This document shows positions 17,257 through 26,042 of a stretch of DNA of 64,000 nucleotides, piece after piece. The translations under genes and the position numbers were made by a program. Below the pieces are notes generated by a model, which saw only the letters and a list, made by a program, of their open reading frames with translations, did no database searches and had not been told where the DNA came from. The stretch is from JAKJGA01 sp029554345. Lineage in GTDB: Bacteria; Spirochaetota; UBA4802; JAFGJZ01. The first letter of the stretch is position 1; each line of letters opens with the position of its first letter. The stretch is taken from positions 1 to 64,000 of the forward strand of contig DAOPBR010000001.1 in NCBI GenBank assembly GCA_035395685.1, written 5' to 3'.

Positions 17257-19120
17257 ACTTTTCATACCTTCGGCATATCTTTTTTGCGCGTACGCCGCAT
17301 CGGTTAATTTTTCTTTTTTAATCTTTCTTGGAAAAACATATTTTGTATTCTTTGTTTTTTTCTGTTCGCTTTCAATTCTCTTGCTTTTTATCACATTAAA
17401 AAAACAGAACCTCTGCAAATCAGGCATTGCTGTCCAATTATTTTTTTTATTTATAGTAATATCCATTCCCTTTTTAAACCGACCCGAATCAATAAATCTT
17501 GAAACTGTTTCATTTAAGAATGGAATTGTTTTGTCCGTTGAACAATACAGGTACAGCTCTAAAGTTTCTGTTGTGAATGAGAAAAAAAACAAATGCGTTG
17601 TTTTTGTACCTTCAGATATATTAATTAATCCCGGGGATACATACGTATTCAGCGGAAAATTCTCTAAAATCGACTCATCAAGAACAGATTTATTTGCTGA
17701 AAACTTTGATTTGCTTTATTATTATAATGATAATGATATTGTAATAAAACGCCTTCCGTCTTATAGAATCAGATTAAAAAAAAGGATAGAAAAAACAATT
17801 CAAGCCCTTTACAGACCTCAAACAGCACCTGTTATCAAAGCTCTTCTGCTCGGTAATCAAAATGACGTTTCGAAAGAAACAATAAGAAGCTTCACCCGTG
17901 CAGGAACCCTTCATTTATTAGCTGCCAGCGGTCTTCATGTTGGAATAGCCGGAGCGCTTCCTCTATTCCTTTTGCCTTTCATTTTCAGGAATAGGAAGGC
18001 TGTAATTGCCGGAGGGGCAATTTTCATTTTACTATTCTTACTGATTACAGATATGCCTGTTTCTCTAGTGCGGGCCTCGGTAATGTTCTTCTTTTCCGCC
18101 TTTTTCATGATTCTTGACAGAAAAAATATATCCATAAATTCTCTTTTTCTCTCGGGTCTTGCTATCGGAATTTTTTCCCCCAAAGAGTTATACTCCCTAG
18201 GATTTCAGCTTTCATTTCTTGCTACACTTGGAATAATTATCTTCTACGATTATTTCAAAACAATATTCTCAAATCTAAAACTGTTTTCCTCGTCACTTTC
18301 AATGACTTTTGCGGCACAGGCATTCATATTTCCGCTCATAGTTCTTAAACTTAATCAGATTAATTTTACAGGAATTCTATCAAATATCATTCTTGTTCCG
18401 TATTATTCATTTCTGCTTATTGCCTCAGGAGTTTCTGTTATTGCATCATTTTTATTCACAAACTCCGGCAAACTTCTCTCAATGCCCGTTGAATACTTAA
18501 CTGATTATTCAATTCGAATTGTAAACTCTCTATCCTCATTAAACGGTCATTTCCGGACTAACAATTACCCAATAATTTTAATTACTTTGTTTATTCTTCC
18601 TCTTGTTCCGTTCTTTTTTAAAAAAATCAAATTACATAAAATATTACCCATTATTCTCATTTTGACATCACAGCTTTCCATGTTTATTATATTATATTCA
18701 CAAAAAGTAAGGAAATACGAAAACGGCGGAGTCTGCGGTTCTGTTACAATTCTACATGAAAATAATATCTACAGGCTTAAAGGCAGTTTTAATGAAGATA
18801 ATACATCCGAACTCACTGATGAATTTATATTTAATGATTATGGTAATGTATCAGTTGAAATAGATAACAATAGTTCCGAAAATTTATATTATTGCAGAAT
18901 TTTTATGAATAAAGTAAAAACAAGCGAATTTCATTCGGAATACGCATCATTTTCTGATGCGTTTCTTAAAATCTTAAGTCTTTGCGAGAAAGACGGAATA
19001 AAGATTTGCATAAAAAGACAAAACAATATTCTTGACAATTCTGCCGAAAGTGTTAAGTTCTTAACTATGCGTGAAGGGAGGAAAAATGCTCGAACTTGGG
19101 CTCAACGGGAAAAACATTAG
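17192..19120 (+). CDS. comEC: ComEC/Rec2-type DNA uptake channel without metallo-beta-lactamase domain
   Basis: A 642-residue polytopic membrane protein of the natural-competence channel family. Several helices at about 10-90 are followed by a periplasmic OB-like segment (about 90-190) and the Competence domain with LLLGNQNDVS and HLLAASGLHVGIAGALP near 220-255, then further helices to about 500. The usual C-terminal metallo-beta-lactamase domain (HxHxDH) is absent; instead about 130 residues without recognisable motif remain. The ATG at 17192 is preferred because GGAG lies six bases upstream; it sits inside the preceding gene, so translation is coupled. The end overlaps the next gene by 35 bases. 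Confidence 0.85.
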   Translation: MILKKSDSGFQPEQAKEWGNSKLFIPSAYLFCAYAASVNFSFLIFLGKTYFVFFVFFCSLSILLLFITLKKQNLCKSGIAVQLFFLFIVISIPFLNRPESINLETVSFKNGIVLSVEQYRYSSKVSVVNEKKNKCVVFVPSDILINPGDTYVFSGKFSKIDSSRTDLFAENFDLLYYYNDNDIVIKRLPSYRIRLKKRIEKTIQALYRPQTAPVIKALLLGNQNDVSKETIRSFTRAGTLHLLAASGLHVGIAGALPLFLLPFIFRNRKAVIAGGAIFILLFLLITDMPVSLVRASVMFFFSAFFMILDRKNISINSLFLSGLAIGIFSPKELYSLGFQLSFLATLGIIIFYDYFKTIFSNLKLFSSSLSMTFAAQAFIFPLIVLKLNQINFTGILSNIILVPYYSFLLIASGVSVIASFLFTNSGKLLSMPVEYLTDYSIRIVNSLSSLNGHFRTNNYPIILITLFILPLVPFFFKKIKLHKILPIILILTSQLSMFIILYSQKVRKYENGGVCGSVTILHENNIYRLKGSFNEDNTSELTDEFIFNDYGNVSVEIDNNSSENLYYCRIFMNKVKTSEFHSEYASFSDAFLKILSLCEKDGIKICIKRQNNILDNSAESVKFLTMREGRKNARTWAQREKH

Positions 19121-20579
19121 TACCCTGGAAAAATTCAATCAGGGTGAAAGTGTTTCCCTGAGATTCGCCTTCCCTGACAAAATCGTTCTAAGCAGCATTA
19201 ACGGCTTCATGTCACGAATCCTTGCGGCAAATGACATTCTCTTTCTTCAGGAAGCGATGATTACAATTCTTCGAGAAAGTATTCTTAATGCTGTGAAGGC
19301 AAACGCAAAACGTGTCTTTTTTGAAAAGAACAATGCAGACATGAATAAGGTCCTCGAGTATAATTCTCTCATGCGGCAGTTTAAGGAAAAAGTTGTCGGC
19401 GACATGGCTACAATAGAATCAGATCTGAAATCAAGTTCTTATTATGCAGAATTCAGAATTCAGAAAACCGCAGAAGGAATCAAAACACGCATTGTAAACA
19501 ATTCTCCTCTTCATGCAAAAGAAGAAGAACGTATTAAGCAAAGAATGGAAAGCGCCAAGCATATCAAGGATTTCAGCGAAGCTTATGACAAACTTTATGA
19601 TGAAACCGAAGGTGCGGGACTCGGCATTATTTTAACAATGCTTCTTTTGAAAAACAGCGGAATACCGCAGTCAAATTATACTATTTCTGCTGATGAGAGC
19701 AAAACCGAAATATCACTTACAGTTCCGTTTAAAACAAAATCAGATGAAACACTCATGGCTGTAAAAGAAGATATAATTAATGAGATTCATCTTATTCCGT
19801 CAATTCCGACTTTTATCAACGAACTTCTTGTTCTTTGCGATGATCCGGACAGTTCAATATCTCAAATGAGCAATAAAGTAAAAGGCGATCCGGCATTATC
19901 AGCCGACATTCTTAAACTTGCAAATTCCGCCGGTTTTGCACCAAACAAAAAAATAGAGACAATCAATGAAGCTCTTACCCGTATAGGACTTTCAAATTTC
20001 AAATATATTCTTCTTGCAGCAACCACGAAGCGTATTATGGACCAAAGATATAAAAAATTTGAACAAATCTGGCAGCACTCTCTCAAGGTCGCATTTTATT
20101 CGCGTCTAATTGCGCAGAATTTCAAACTAGGATCTTTAACTGAACAGATATTTATTTCAGCTCTTTTGCACGATTTAGGCAAACTTGTTCTTCTTGCAGT
20201 AGATAATGATCTGACTATAAAAATAGCGGATTTTGTAAAATCACATGGCATCAGAACTACTACAATTCTTGAAGAAATATCAATCGGTATCAGTCATTCT
20301 TCCATTGGAAAACTTATTTCCGAGAAATGGAATTTTGCGGAATTCATAACGCAGGCAATAGCATTTCATCATTCGCCTCTTCTTTGTGATGAAAAATTCT
20401 CCGACATTATCAATATCGTTTATCTTGCAAATATATTCTGCGGTATTGAAGATAGAAAATACGATTACTACTTCATTGAGCCGAACATACTTCAGAAATA
20501 TAATCTTTCGGATGAATCAAAATGCATCGAACTGCATGATAAATGCAAGGAAGGATTTAGAAACAGGCCCATGATCTGA
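19086..20579 (+). CDS. GHKL ATPase-HDOD fusion protein
   Basis: A 497-residue signalling protein. The N-terminal half (about 1-220) has the marks of a histidine-kinase-type GHKL ATP-binding fold: an N-box ILRESILNAVKANAKR near 70 and a G-box EGAGLGIILTMLLLKNSG near 185, but no dimerisation/phospho-His domain. The C-terminal half is an HDOD domain with PSIPTFINELL, a WQHSLKVAFYSRLIA block and LLHDLGKL, so the HD residues remain. HDOD proteins govern motility, virulence and cell differentiation in several bacteria. ATG 19086 is chosen because GGGAGG lies just upstream. Its TGA overlaps the next ATG by one base (TGATG). Confidence 0.8.
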   Translation: MLELGLNGKNISTLEKFNQGESVSLRFAFPDKIVLSSINGFMSRILAANDILFLQEAMITILRESILNAVKANAKRVFFEKNNADMNKVLEYNSLMRQFKEKVVGDMATIESDLKSSSYYAEFRIQKTAEGIKTRIVNNSPLHAKEEERIKQRMESAKHIKDFSEAYDKLYDETEGAGLGIILTMLLLKNSGIPQSNYTISADESKTEISLTVPFKTKSDETLMAVKEDIINEIHLIPSIPTFINELLVLCDDPDSSISQMSNKVKGDPALSADILKLANSAGFAPNKKIETINEALTRIGLSNFKYILLAATTKRIMDQRYKKFEQIWQHSLKVAFYSRLIAQNFKLGSLTEQIFISALLHDLGKLVLLAVDNDLTIKIADFVKSHGIRTTTILEEISIGISHSSIGKLISEKWNFAEFITQAIAFHHSPLLCDEKFSDIINIVYLANIFCGIEDRKYDYYFIEPNILQKYNLSDESKCIELHDKCKEGFRNRPMI

Positions 20580-22282
20580 TGAGTTACCGCGTAAATTTTA
20601 CCAAAGACAATTTGCCGACGCTCAGCTTTTATGACGGAAATAAGGAAATCCGGATTCATTCGGCATATATGCCGCAAAAAGAAGCCGAAAAATCGGTAGA
20701 GGCTTTCAATGACAACGGTAAAAATATAATTCTTGTCCTGGGCGCCGGGCTCGGTTATCATCTGCGCGAACTTTCAAAAAAATATCCCTCGAAAACAATC
20801 ATTGCCGTCGAGCATGACGAAGAATCAATCAGGCTTATCAATGAACATTTTCCCGAAACTTTTAATTTAGTAAAAATAGTAAATTCGCAAAATGATATTT
20901 CTTATCTTTTTGAAAGCGGAAATTTTAGTGAATTTAACGGATTTGCACTTTATACACATAGACCCTCATATCTTATTAATAAGAATTTTTATGATGATTT
21001 CGTCACAGATATTAATCGTTACGCATCTTCAAAAATAAGCGATCTATTAACCCGAATTGAATTTGAAGAAAGATGGGTGGAAAATATCATAACCAATTCA
21101 AATCATCTGAAAAATTCTTTAAGAATTTCATCTTTCTTCGGAAAATTTAAATCATGCCCGGGCGTTATTATTTCTGCAGGACCGTCTTTGAGAAAAAGTC
21201 TTCCGCTGATTAAATCCATCGAAGAAAAGGCTGTCCTAATTGCAGTTGATACCGCTTTGCCGGTTCTTTGCAAATTCGGTATAAAGCCCCATTTCGTTAT
21301 GACTCTTGATGCACAAAAACATTCTATCAAACATTTTCTAGGATGTTCTATTCCGGAAACGATTCTTGTTGCAGATATTGTTTCATCCCCTGACATATTA
21401 AACCGATACGACGGAGCCAAAGCCTTAAGCACTACAAGCAAATATTATATAGATTCAAACAGAGAGAACAAACGCGAAACGACTCCCTTCGCCGCTGTCA
21501 TAGAAAAATACTGCGGAGAAATCGGAGACGTCCAATCCGGAGGCTCGGTTGCCACAAGCGCGTTTGATCTTCTGCTGAACCTTGGTTGCAGTTCCATTAT
21601 ACTATTCGGACAGGATCTAGCCTATACCGGAAGGGAAATACATTCAAGCGGCACACATCACAACTGTTCATGGCTCACAATAACAGACAGATTCACAAAT
21701 CTTGATACGATAAACATGAAAATTATCCGCAAACGCAAAATCAAATATATGAAATCATGTACAGGAAGTGCTGTTGTTTCAGATTATGTTTTAAATCTTT
21801 ATAAAGAGTGGTTTGAAAATTCATCCGCACTTGTTAAAATTCCTGTAATAAACTGTGCTTCCGACGGAGCTTTCATAGAAAATGCAATTAATATTTCCGG
21901 AGCTGATCTATCAAAATATATTTCAAAGAAAACCTATCCGGCAGAAATCATTGAAAAGATAAAATCATCAAACTACCCGAAATGCCGCATCGATGAATCT
22001 TATAAGAGATGCCTTGATTTTTTAAATATGTCCGAAAAAATGATTGAAAACGGAAAGTCACTAGAGCTGATTGACTTGATAGATGATGATAATGAAATCA
22101 GTCAGTATTTTTCATCATATCTGAAAAAAACTAAAATGTATCTTAGCAGAAACAAGAATATAGACAGCGGAAAAAGGACTGCATTATTTGAGACTGATAT
22201 TCTACGTGCGATATACAGGTTAAAAAAAACAATAAACAAGACATTAATCCGCAGCAAAGGAAAATCAGATGGACTCTCTTGA
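20579..22282 (+). CDS. Motility accessory factor (Maf), DUF115 family
   Basis: A 567-residue cytoplasmic protein of the DUF115/MAF_flag10 family, glycosyltransferase-like proteins needed for flagellin glycosylation with nonulosonic acids in polar flagellates and also present in spirochaetes. The Rossmann-like N-terminus ILVLGAGLGYHLREL (about 52-66) precedes the diagnostic core GVIISAGPSLRKSLPLI (about 196-212), AVDTALPVLCKFGIKPHFV and SSIILFGQDLAYTGREIH. It is coupled to the HDOD gene by a TGATG overlap and overlaps hslO by 14 bases, so it is the middle of a polycistron. The presence of fliD elsewhere in the window supports a flagellar role. Confidence 0.85.
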   Translation: MSYRVNFTKDNLPTLSFYDGNKEIRIHSAYMPQKEAEKSVEAFNDNGKNIILVLGAGLGYHLRELSKKYPSKTIIAVEHDEESIRLINEHFPETFNLVKIVNSQNDISYLFESGNFSEFNGFALYTHRPSYLINKNFYDDFVTDINRYASSKISDLLTRIEFEERWVENIITNSNHLKNSLRISSFFGKFKSCPGVIISAGPSLRKSLPLIKSIEEKAVLIAVDTALPVLCKFGIKPHFVMTLDAQKHSIKHFLGCSIPETILVADIVSSPDILNRYDGAKALSTTSKYYIDSNRENKRETTPFAAVIEKYCGEIGDVQSGGSVATSAFDLLLNLGCSSIILFGQDLAYTGREIHSSGTHHNCSWLTITDRFTNLDTINMKIIRKRKIKYMKSCTGSAVVSDYVLNLYKEWFENSSALVKIPVINCASDGAFIENAINISGADLSKYISKKTYPAEIIEKIKSSNYPKCRIDESYKRCLDFLNMSEKMIENGKSLELIDLIDDDNEISQYFSSYLKKTKMYLSRNKNIDSGKRTALFETDILRAIYRLKKTINKTLIRSKGKSDGLS

Positions 22283-23123
22283 CAGGCTTATCAGCAAAAA
22301 ATATAATCTCAGAGGATATGCGGTTAACAGCCGCAACGCTGCAGATGAAATCATACGTGTTAAAAAAACTACACCATTGTCTTCTTACATTCTCGGCCAA
22401 AGCATAAATGCTGCTCTTCTCGTCAGCGCAAGTTTGAAGCCCGAAACTGATCAGAATTTAACTTTTAAGATAGAAGGATCAGGAAAATTAAAATCAGTAA
22501 TTGTTCAGGCAGATGCAAGAGGCAATATCCGAGCAAGCATAGCGAATCCTAACCTTGACTCTTCCATTAAAATCGGTGAAGCGATCGGAGCCGGAGTTAT
22601 CAATGTCAGCAAAGATATCGGATTTGACACTCCTTACAACGGAGTTAGTCCAATATTGGCAGGTGATATTGCATACGACACCGCATACTATCTCACTCAA
22701 AGTGAACAGATTCCTTCCGCTCTCTTAATAGGGTTTTCATTAAATGATAATCTTTCAGTTAAATCTTCAGGCGGGATTCTTATACAAACTTTTCCTGATA
22801 CATCTATATCTTCAATTGAATATGCCGAAAAGATGATTTCAGATATGAAAATCTGTTTTTCTGAAAGAATTTCATCATCAGAAACGCCCATCTCTATACT
22901 TTACGATATTTTCGGCAAAAATGAAACTGAACTTTTAAGTTCAATTCCAGTACGATTCAAGTGCAGGTGTTCAAAAGAAATCGTTTTATCTACTTTGAAA
23001 TTAATTGATAGATCAGAGATTGAAGATATTTTAAAGAAAGATAAATCCTGCGAGATCAGCTGCGCTTTCTGTGAAAAAAAATATCATTTCGATGAATCAG
23101 AACTTATTTCATTACTCTCATAG
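22269..23123 (+). CDS. hslO: Redox-regulated chaperone Hsp33
   Basis: A 284-residue holdase activated by oxidative unfolding. The N-terminal crescent domain carries family blocks (ILGQSINAALLVSASLKP, GDIAYDTAYYLTQSEQIPSA, GGILIQTFPD). The C-terminal zinc switch contains four cysteines as C-R-C (near 236) and C-A-F-C (near 266), i.e. CxC...CxxC, intact. The start overlaps the maf gene by 14 bases, making it the last gene of the run that begins with comEC. A 25-bp perfect palindrome with T-rich tail follows the stop. Confidence 0.93.
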   Translation: MDSLDRLISKKYNLRGYAVNSRNAADEIIRVKKTTPLSSYILGQSINAALLVSASLKPETDQNLTFKIEGSGKLKSVIVQADARGNIRASIANPNLDSSIKIGEAIGAGVINVSKDIGFDTPYNGVSPILAGDIAYDTAYYLTQSEQIPSALLIGFSLNDNLSVKSSGGILIQTFPDTSISSIEYAEKMISDMKICFSERISSSETPISILYDIFGKNETELLSSIPVRFKCRCSKEIVLSTLKLIDRSEIEDILKKDKSCEISCAFCEKKYHFDESELISLLS

Positions 23124-23126
23124 TCT

Positions 23127-23151
23127 CACATGTGTAATATTTACACATGTG
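23127..23151 (+). terminator. 25-bp perfect palindrome: hslO terminator or activator site
   Basis: CACATGTGTAA-TAT-TTACACATGTG, an 11+3+11 perfect dyad followed by TTTCTTTTT, located four bases after hslO. It can serve as an AT-rich terminator. It also lies 84 bases upstream of the sigma-54 promoter of the next gene, the usual distance for an enhancer-binding activator site, so a double role is possible. Confidence 0.6.
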
Positions 23152-23234
23152 TTTCTTTTTATTACATGTTAACAAATTTTTAATTAATTATAACACGAAA
23201 ATTGCTTATTTTCTGCATTTTTAGCCGCAGATTG

Positions 23235-23251
23235 TTGGCATAGTTTTTGCT
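23235..23251 (+). promoter_or_regulatory. Sigma-54 (-24/-12) promoter of the RpoS-like gene
   Basis: TTGGCATAGTTTTTGCT matches the sigma-54 consensus YTGGCACGRNNNTTGCW at all but two positions, including GG and GC at exact spacing. Expected transcription start is near 23262, giving a leader of about 14 bases before the ATG at 23276. Confidence 0.8.
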
Positions 23252-23275
23252 ATGTATTTGTCGAGGAGATGACTT

Positions 23276-24109
23276 ATGAATAGCAACACAACTAACAACA
23301 GCACTTTACAGCAATATTTTAAATCAATAAAAAGATTTCAGCTCATAACAGCAGAAACAGAAAAACTATTAGCAGACAGAAAGAATAAAGGAGACAGCAA
23401 AGCTATTGATGAACTCGTAAAAGCAAATCTTCGTCTGGTTATCAAAATAGCAAAAAGTTATACCGGGACTGAATCATCGCTGATAGATTTAATTCAGGAA
23501 GGAAATATCGGACTTTTACGCGCTGCTGAAAAATTTGATTCGAATGCGGGATGCAAATTCTCAACATATGCTTCATTTTGGATCAAACATTATATTTCAA
23601 GATTCATCGCAAAAAGAAGCAGACCGATACGTCTTCCAATAAGAAAAACCGAAATGCTGAGAAAGATTTCCTACACAAAAGAATATCTTATGAGAACGGA
23701 AGGAAAAGAACCGGACAATTCGGAAATAGCAAAATATCTCAACACAGATGTAATTTCTGTTTCCGAAATAATTAATTCTTTTCAACCGGTTATATCACTT
23801 GATGCGGAAATAGATAATGATTTTTCTGTAATGGATATTACAGCAGATAAAAACAATCCGGCTCCCGATAAAATAATTATCAATGAAGAACTTTCAATCA
23901 GCATCAAAGCAGCTCTTGATTCGCTGATTGGAAGTGAAAAATCAATTCTTATAAAAAGATTCGGAATGGATGGAAATAAAAGCGCAACACTCAAAGAAAT
24001 TGGAAATGAAATGAATCTTTCAGCCGAAACTATCCGGCAAATCGAAACACGCGCCCTCAGCAGAATCAGAGAAAAACATTCTCATTTAAAAGAATATATA
24101 AGCGCTTAA
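23276..24109 (+). CDS. Sigma-70 family factor, RpoS-like group 2
   Basis: A 277-residue alternative sigma factor. Region 1.2 is short (LQQYFKSIKRFQLITAETEK), region 2 is well conserved (KANLRLVIKIAKSYTG, LIDLIQEGNIGLLRAAEKF, CKFSTYASFWIKHYISR), region 3 and region 4 (LKEIGNEMNLSAETIRQIETRALSRIR) follow. Missing region 1.1 and the small size exclude the housekeeping RpoD and resemble Borrelia RpoS (about 267 residues). An excellent GAGGAG precedes the ATG. Expression should need sigma-54 and an activator such as the NtrX-like protein at 59687. The stop overlaps the stop of the convergent kinase gene within TTAA. Confidence 0.85.
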   Translation: MNSNTTNNSTLQQYFKSIKRFQLITAETEKLLADRKNKGDSKAIDELVKANLRLVIKIAKSYTGTESSLIDLIQEGNIGLLRAAEKFDSNAGCKFSTYASFWIKHYISRFIAKRSRPIRLPIRKTEMLRKISYTKEYLMRTEGKEPDNSEIAKYLNTDVISVSEIINSFQPVISLDAEIDNDFSVMDITADKNNPAPDKIIINEELSISIKAALDSLIGSEKSILIKRFGMDGNKSATLKEIGNEMNLSAETIRQIETRALSRIREKHSHLKEYISA

Positions 24110-25317
24110 AAACTATCGGGGAGTGAAAAAATAAACTCACTGCCCTCTCCCTTTTTGCTTTCGAACCGAATTTCACCGCCGTGACTTTCGGTTATTTTTT
24201 TTGAAATAGCGAGTCCGAGGCCTGTACTTGTTTCTCCGCCGGTGGTGCGAACCTTAGCCTTTCCAAACGGTTTGAATATTTTACTTTTATCTTCATCTGA
24301 AATTCCGTCTCCTGAATCTTTAACGGAAAAAAATGTAAAACCTTTTTCGTAAAAAAGAGTTACAATGATTTCACTGTCTGAAGGAGAATACTTAACGGCA
24401 TTAGAAATTAAATTGCTTATAAGCTGATCAATCCTTCGCTTATCTGCAAATACAGTTTTTGATGAAGAAACATCATTTAATACTATTTTGATTCTTTTTT
24501 TTCCGGCGAATATCTGATTTCTGATTATGACAGATTCAACAAGATCCGCAAAAACAAATTCTGTTTTTACCAAATCAATTTTCCCGGATTCTATAGCAGA
24601 CATATCAAGAAGATCATTAATTATAGCAAGAGCTGATTCGCTGGCCTCTCTTGAAACATCAATGAATTCCAGTATTTTTTCTGTAGCGGTATCAGAAAAA
24701 TTATCATAAAGAAATGATAATATAGTTTTTACTGAACCGATAGGATTTCTGAGATCATGAGCAGTCATTCCAAGAAAACGGTTTCTTTCATCAATAAGAC
24801 GTGATAATTCGTTATTTTTTTCTTCAAGCAGTCTTCTGGAAGATTCAATCTCAGTCACATCATCAACAATTACAAGTGCTAAAACTGCCCCATTATAAAT
24901 AATCGGCGTAACGGAATATCTGAAATATTTCAAAAGCTTGGAATCTCTGATATAAAAATGCCGTTCAATAATTTCGTTGCTTGTAACAGTTTTTGATTCT
25001 AACGCTCCAGATACTGCTTTTCTCAGAGTACATTTTGAACAATACTCACTTGTTCCGCACTCCATCCCTGCTTCTTCAACAAAGACACAGCCTATAACAT
25101 TTCCGCAGAGTTTACCGACAATATCATCTGATTTTTTTTGGAATAACTTAGAAAATGTTTCATTAAAAGCCGCAACACGCAGGTTTTCATCAGATAGAAA
25201 AAGTGCAGATGAAATATTATCTATAATTGATTTAAGAAAATCATTGGATTCTTTAAGTGAAATCAGATTAAGTTCCATTGACCGAGATTCATCTCCGCCT
25301 AGTTTTATTTCAAGCAC
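24106..25317 (-). CDS. Soluble PAS sensor histidine kinase with cysteine cluster
   Basis: A 403-residue cytoplasmic kinase with no membrane segment. The PAS domain (about 25-165) contains an inserted cysteine-rich loop with CGNVIGC and CGTSEYCSKC, six cysteines that could bind a metal or Fe-S cluster or act as a thiol switch. A coiled-coil linker leads to HisKA (FLGMTAHDLRNPIGSVKTIL, His near 209) and a HATPase domain with N-box ISNAVKYSP and GLGLAISKKI. GTG 25317 is used with a GGGA upstream; ATG 25278 is an alternative. The cognate regulator is not adjacent. It is divergent from a small membrane gene. Confidence 0.88.
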   Translation of the reverse strand: MLEIKLGGDESRSMELNLISLKESNDFLKSIIDNISSALFLSDENLRVAAFNETFSKLFQKKSDDIVGKLCGNVIGCVFVEEAGMECGTSEYCSKCTLRKAVSGALESKTVTSNEIIERHFYIRDSKLLKYFRYSVTPIIYNGAVLALVIVDDVTEIESSRRLLEEKNNELSRLIDERNRFLGMTAHDLRNPIGSVKTILSFLYDNFSDTATEKILEFIDVSREASESALAIINDLLDMSAIESGKIDLVKTEFVFADLVESVIIRNQIFAGKKRIKIVLNDVSSSKTVFADKRRIDQLISNLISNAVKYSPSDSEIIVTLFYEKGFTFFSVKDSGDGISDEDKSKIFKPFGKAKVRTTGGETSTGLGLAISKKITESHGGEIRFESKKGEGSEFIFSLPDSF

Positions 25318-25329
25318 ATTAATCCCGGC

Positions 25330-25358
25330 TTGACAGACGGATTATCATCGTCCAAAAT
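25330..25358 (+). promoter_or_regulatory. Sigma-70-type promoter, probably giving a leaderless mRNA
   Basis: TTGACA at 25330-25335, 17-base spacer, CAAAAT at 25353-25358. The expected start point (about 25365) lies two bases before the ATG at 25367, and no ribosome site precedes that ATG. Confidence 0.5.
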
Positions 25359-25366
25359 GCCGATCT

Positions 25367-25969
25367 ATGAGAAAAATACGTATATTGCTCGGGATTTTGC
25401 TTATTTTATTTTCAGCTTCATCTTTTTATGCAGCTTTCAACGAATTTGTTTATAAAGGGAATATTCCGGGAATTTATCAATCCTCTTATTTTTCAGTTCT
25501 TGAAGAAGAATTTGCTCTTATTGAGGATATTTTTGTATCCCAGATAATTTACGGTAATGACGAAAAATCTCCATGGATAACACTTGAAGATATTAAAGAT
25601 AAACACGGCATAAACATCATGTTTTATCCGTCTTCAAACATCATAAAACCTCCCTCAATCTTTAATGCAGGAACACAACTGCCTGATAAAATAAAACAGA
25701 CTAATAAACCTGCCGGTTTTATTGAAAAAGACAGTTATGTCTATTATAAACCTCTTGTTTTTGACGGCAAACTTGCATTATTTTTCGGTAAAAAAACTGG
25801 TTTTACTGCTGGATATTTCCGTTTCGAGAAAAAATTCAAACAGAATATAGTAATAGGGAATGAACGTAAGGTAATTTTTCTTTCTCTCGGCACTTTAATT
25901 TTATTTTTTTCGGCAATTCTGATTCTTCATGATCCCGATAAAAAAATAAGAAAGATATTCACACGATAG
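25367..25969 (+). CDS. Membrane protein with two flanking helices, unknown function
   Basis: A 200-residue protein with an N-terminal helix (about 5-24) and a C-terminal helix (about 168-187) enclosing roughly 140 periplasmic residues. This is the topology of the sensor half of membrane-bound signalling proteins, without any cytoplasmic output domain. The periplasmic part (IYQSSYFSVLEEEFALIEDIF and following) has no family I recognise, though it recalls a single-Cache/PAS-like sensor fold. It lies back-to-back with the soluble PAS kinase, so it might act as that kinase's membrane input; this is a guess. It precedes topA by 73 bases. Confidence 0.6.
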   Translation: MRKIRILLGILLILFSASSFYAAFNEFVYKGNIPGIYQSSYFSVLEEEFALIEDIFVSQIIYGNDEKSPWITLEDIKDKHGINIMFYPSSNIIKPPSIFNAGTQLPDKIKQTNKPAGFIEKDSYVYYKPLVFDGKLALFFGKKTGFTAGYFRFEKKFKQNIVIGNERKVIFLSLGTLILFFSAILILHDPDKKIRKIFTR

Positions 25970-26042
25970 ACAAAATAGATATACTGGCAAAAAATAATTG
26001 CATTTTTATCATCAGACTAGTCTGGTGAACTCAAGGTAGAAA

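Noticed and set aside
25998..26020. CTGGCAAAAAATAATTGCA upstream of topA as a sigma-54 promoter
   Set aside because: The GG and GC elements are two bases too far apart for sigma-54, and topA is a housekeeping gene.
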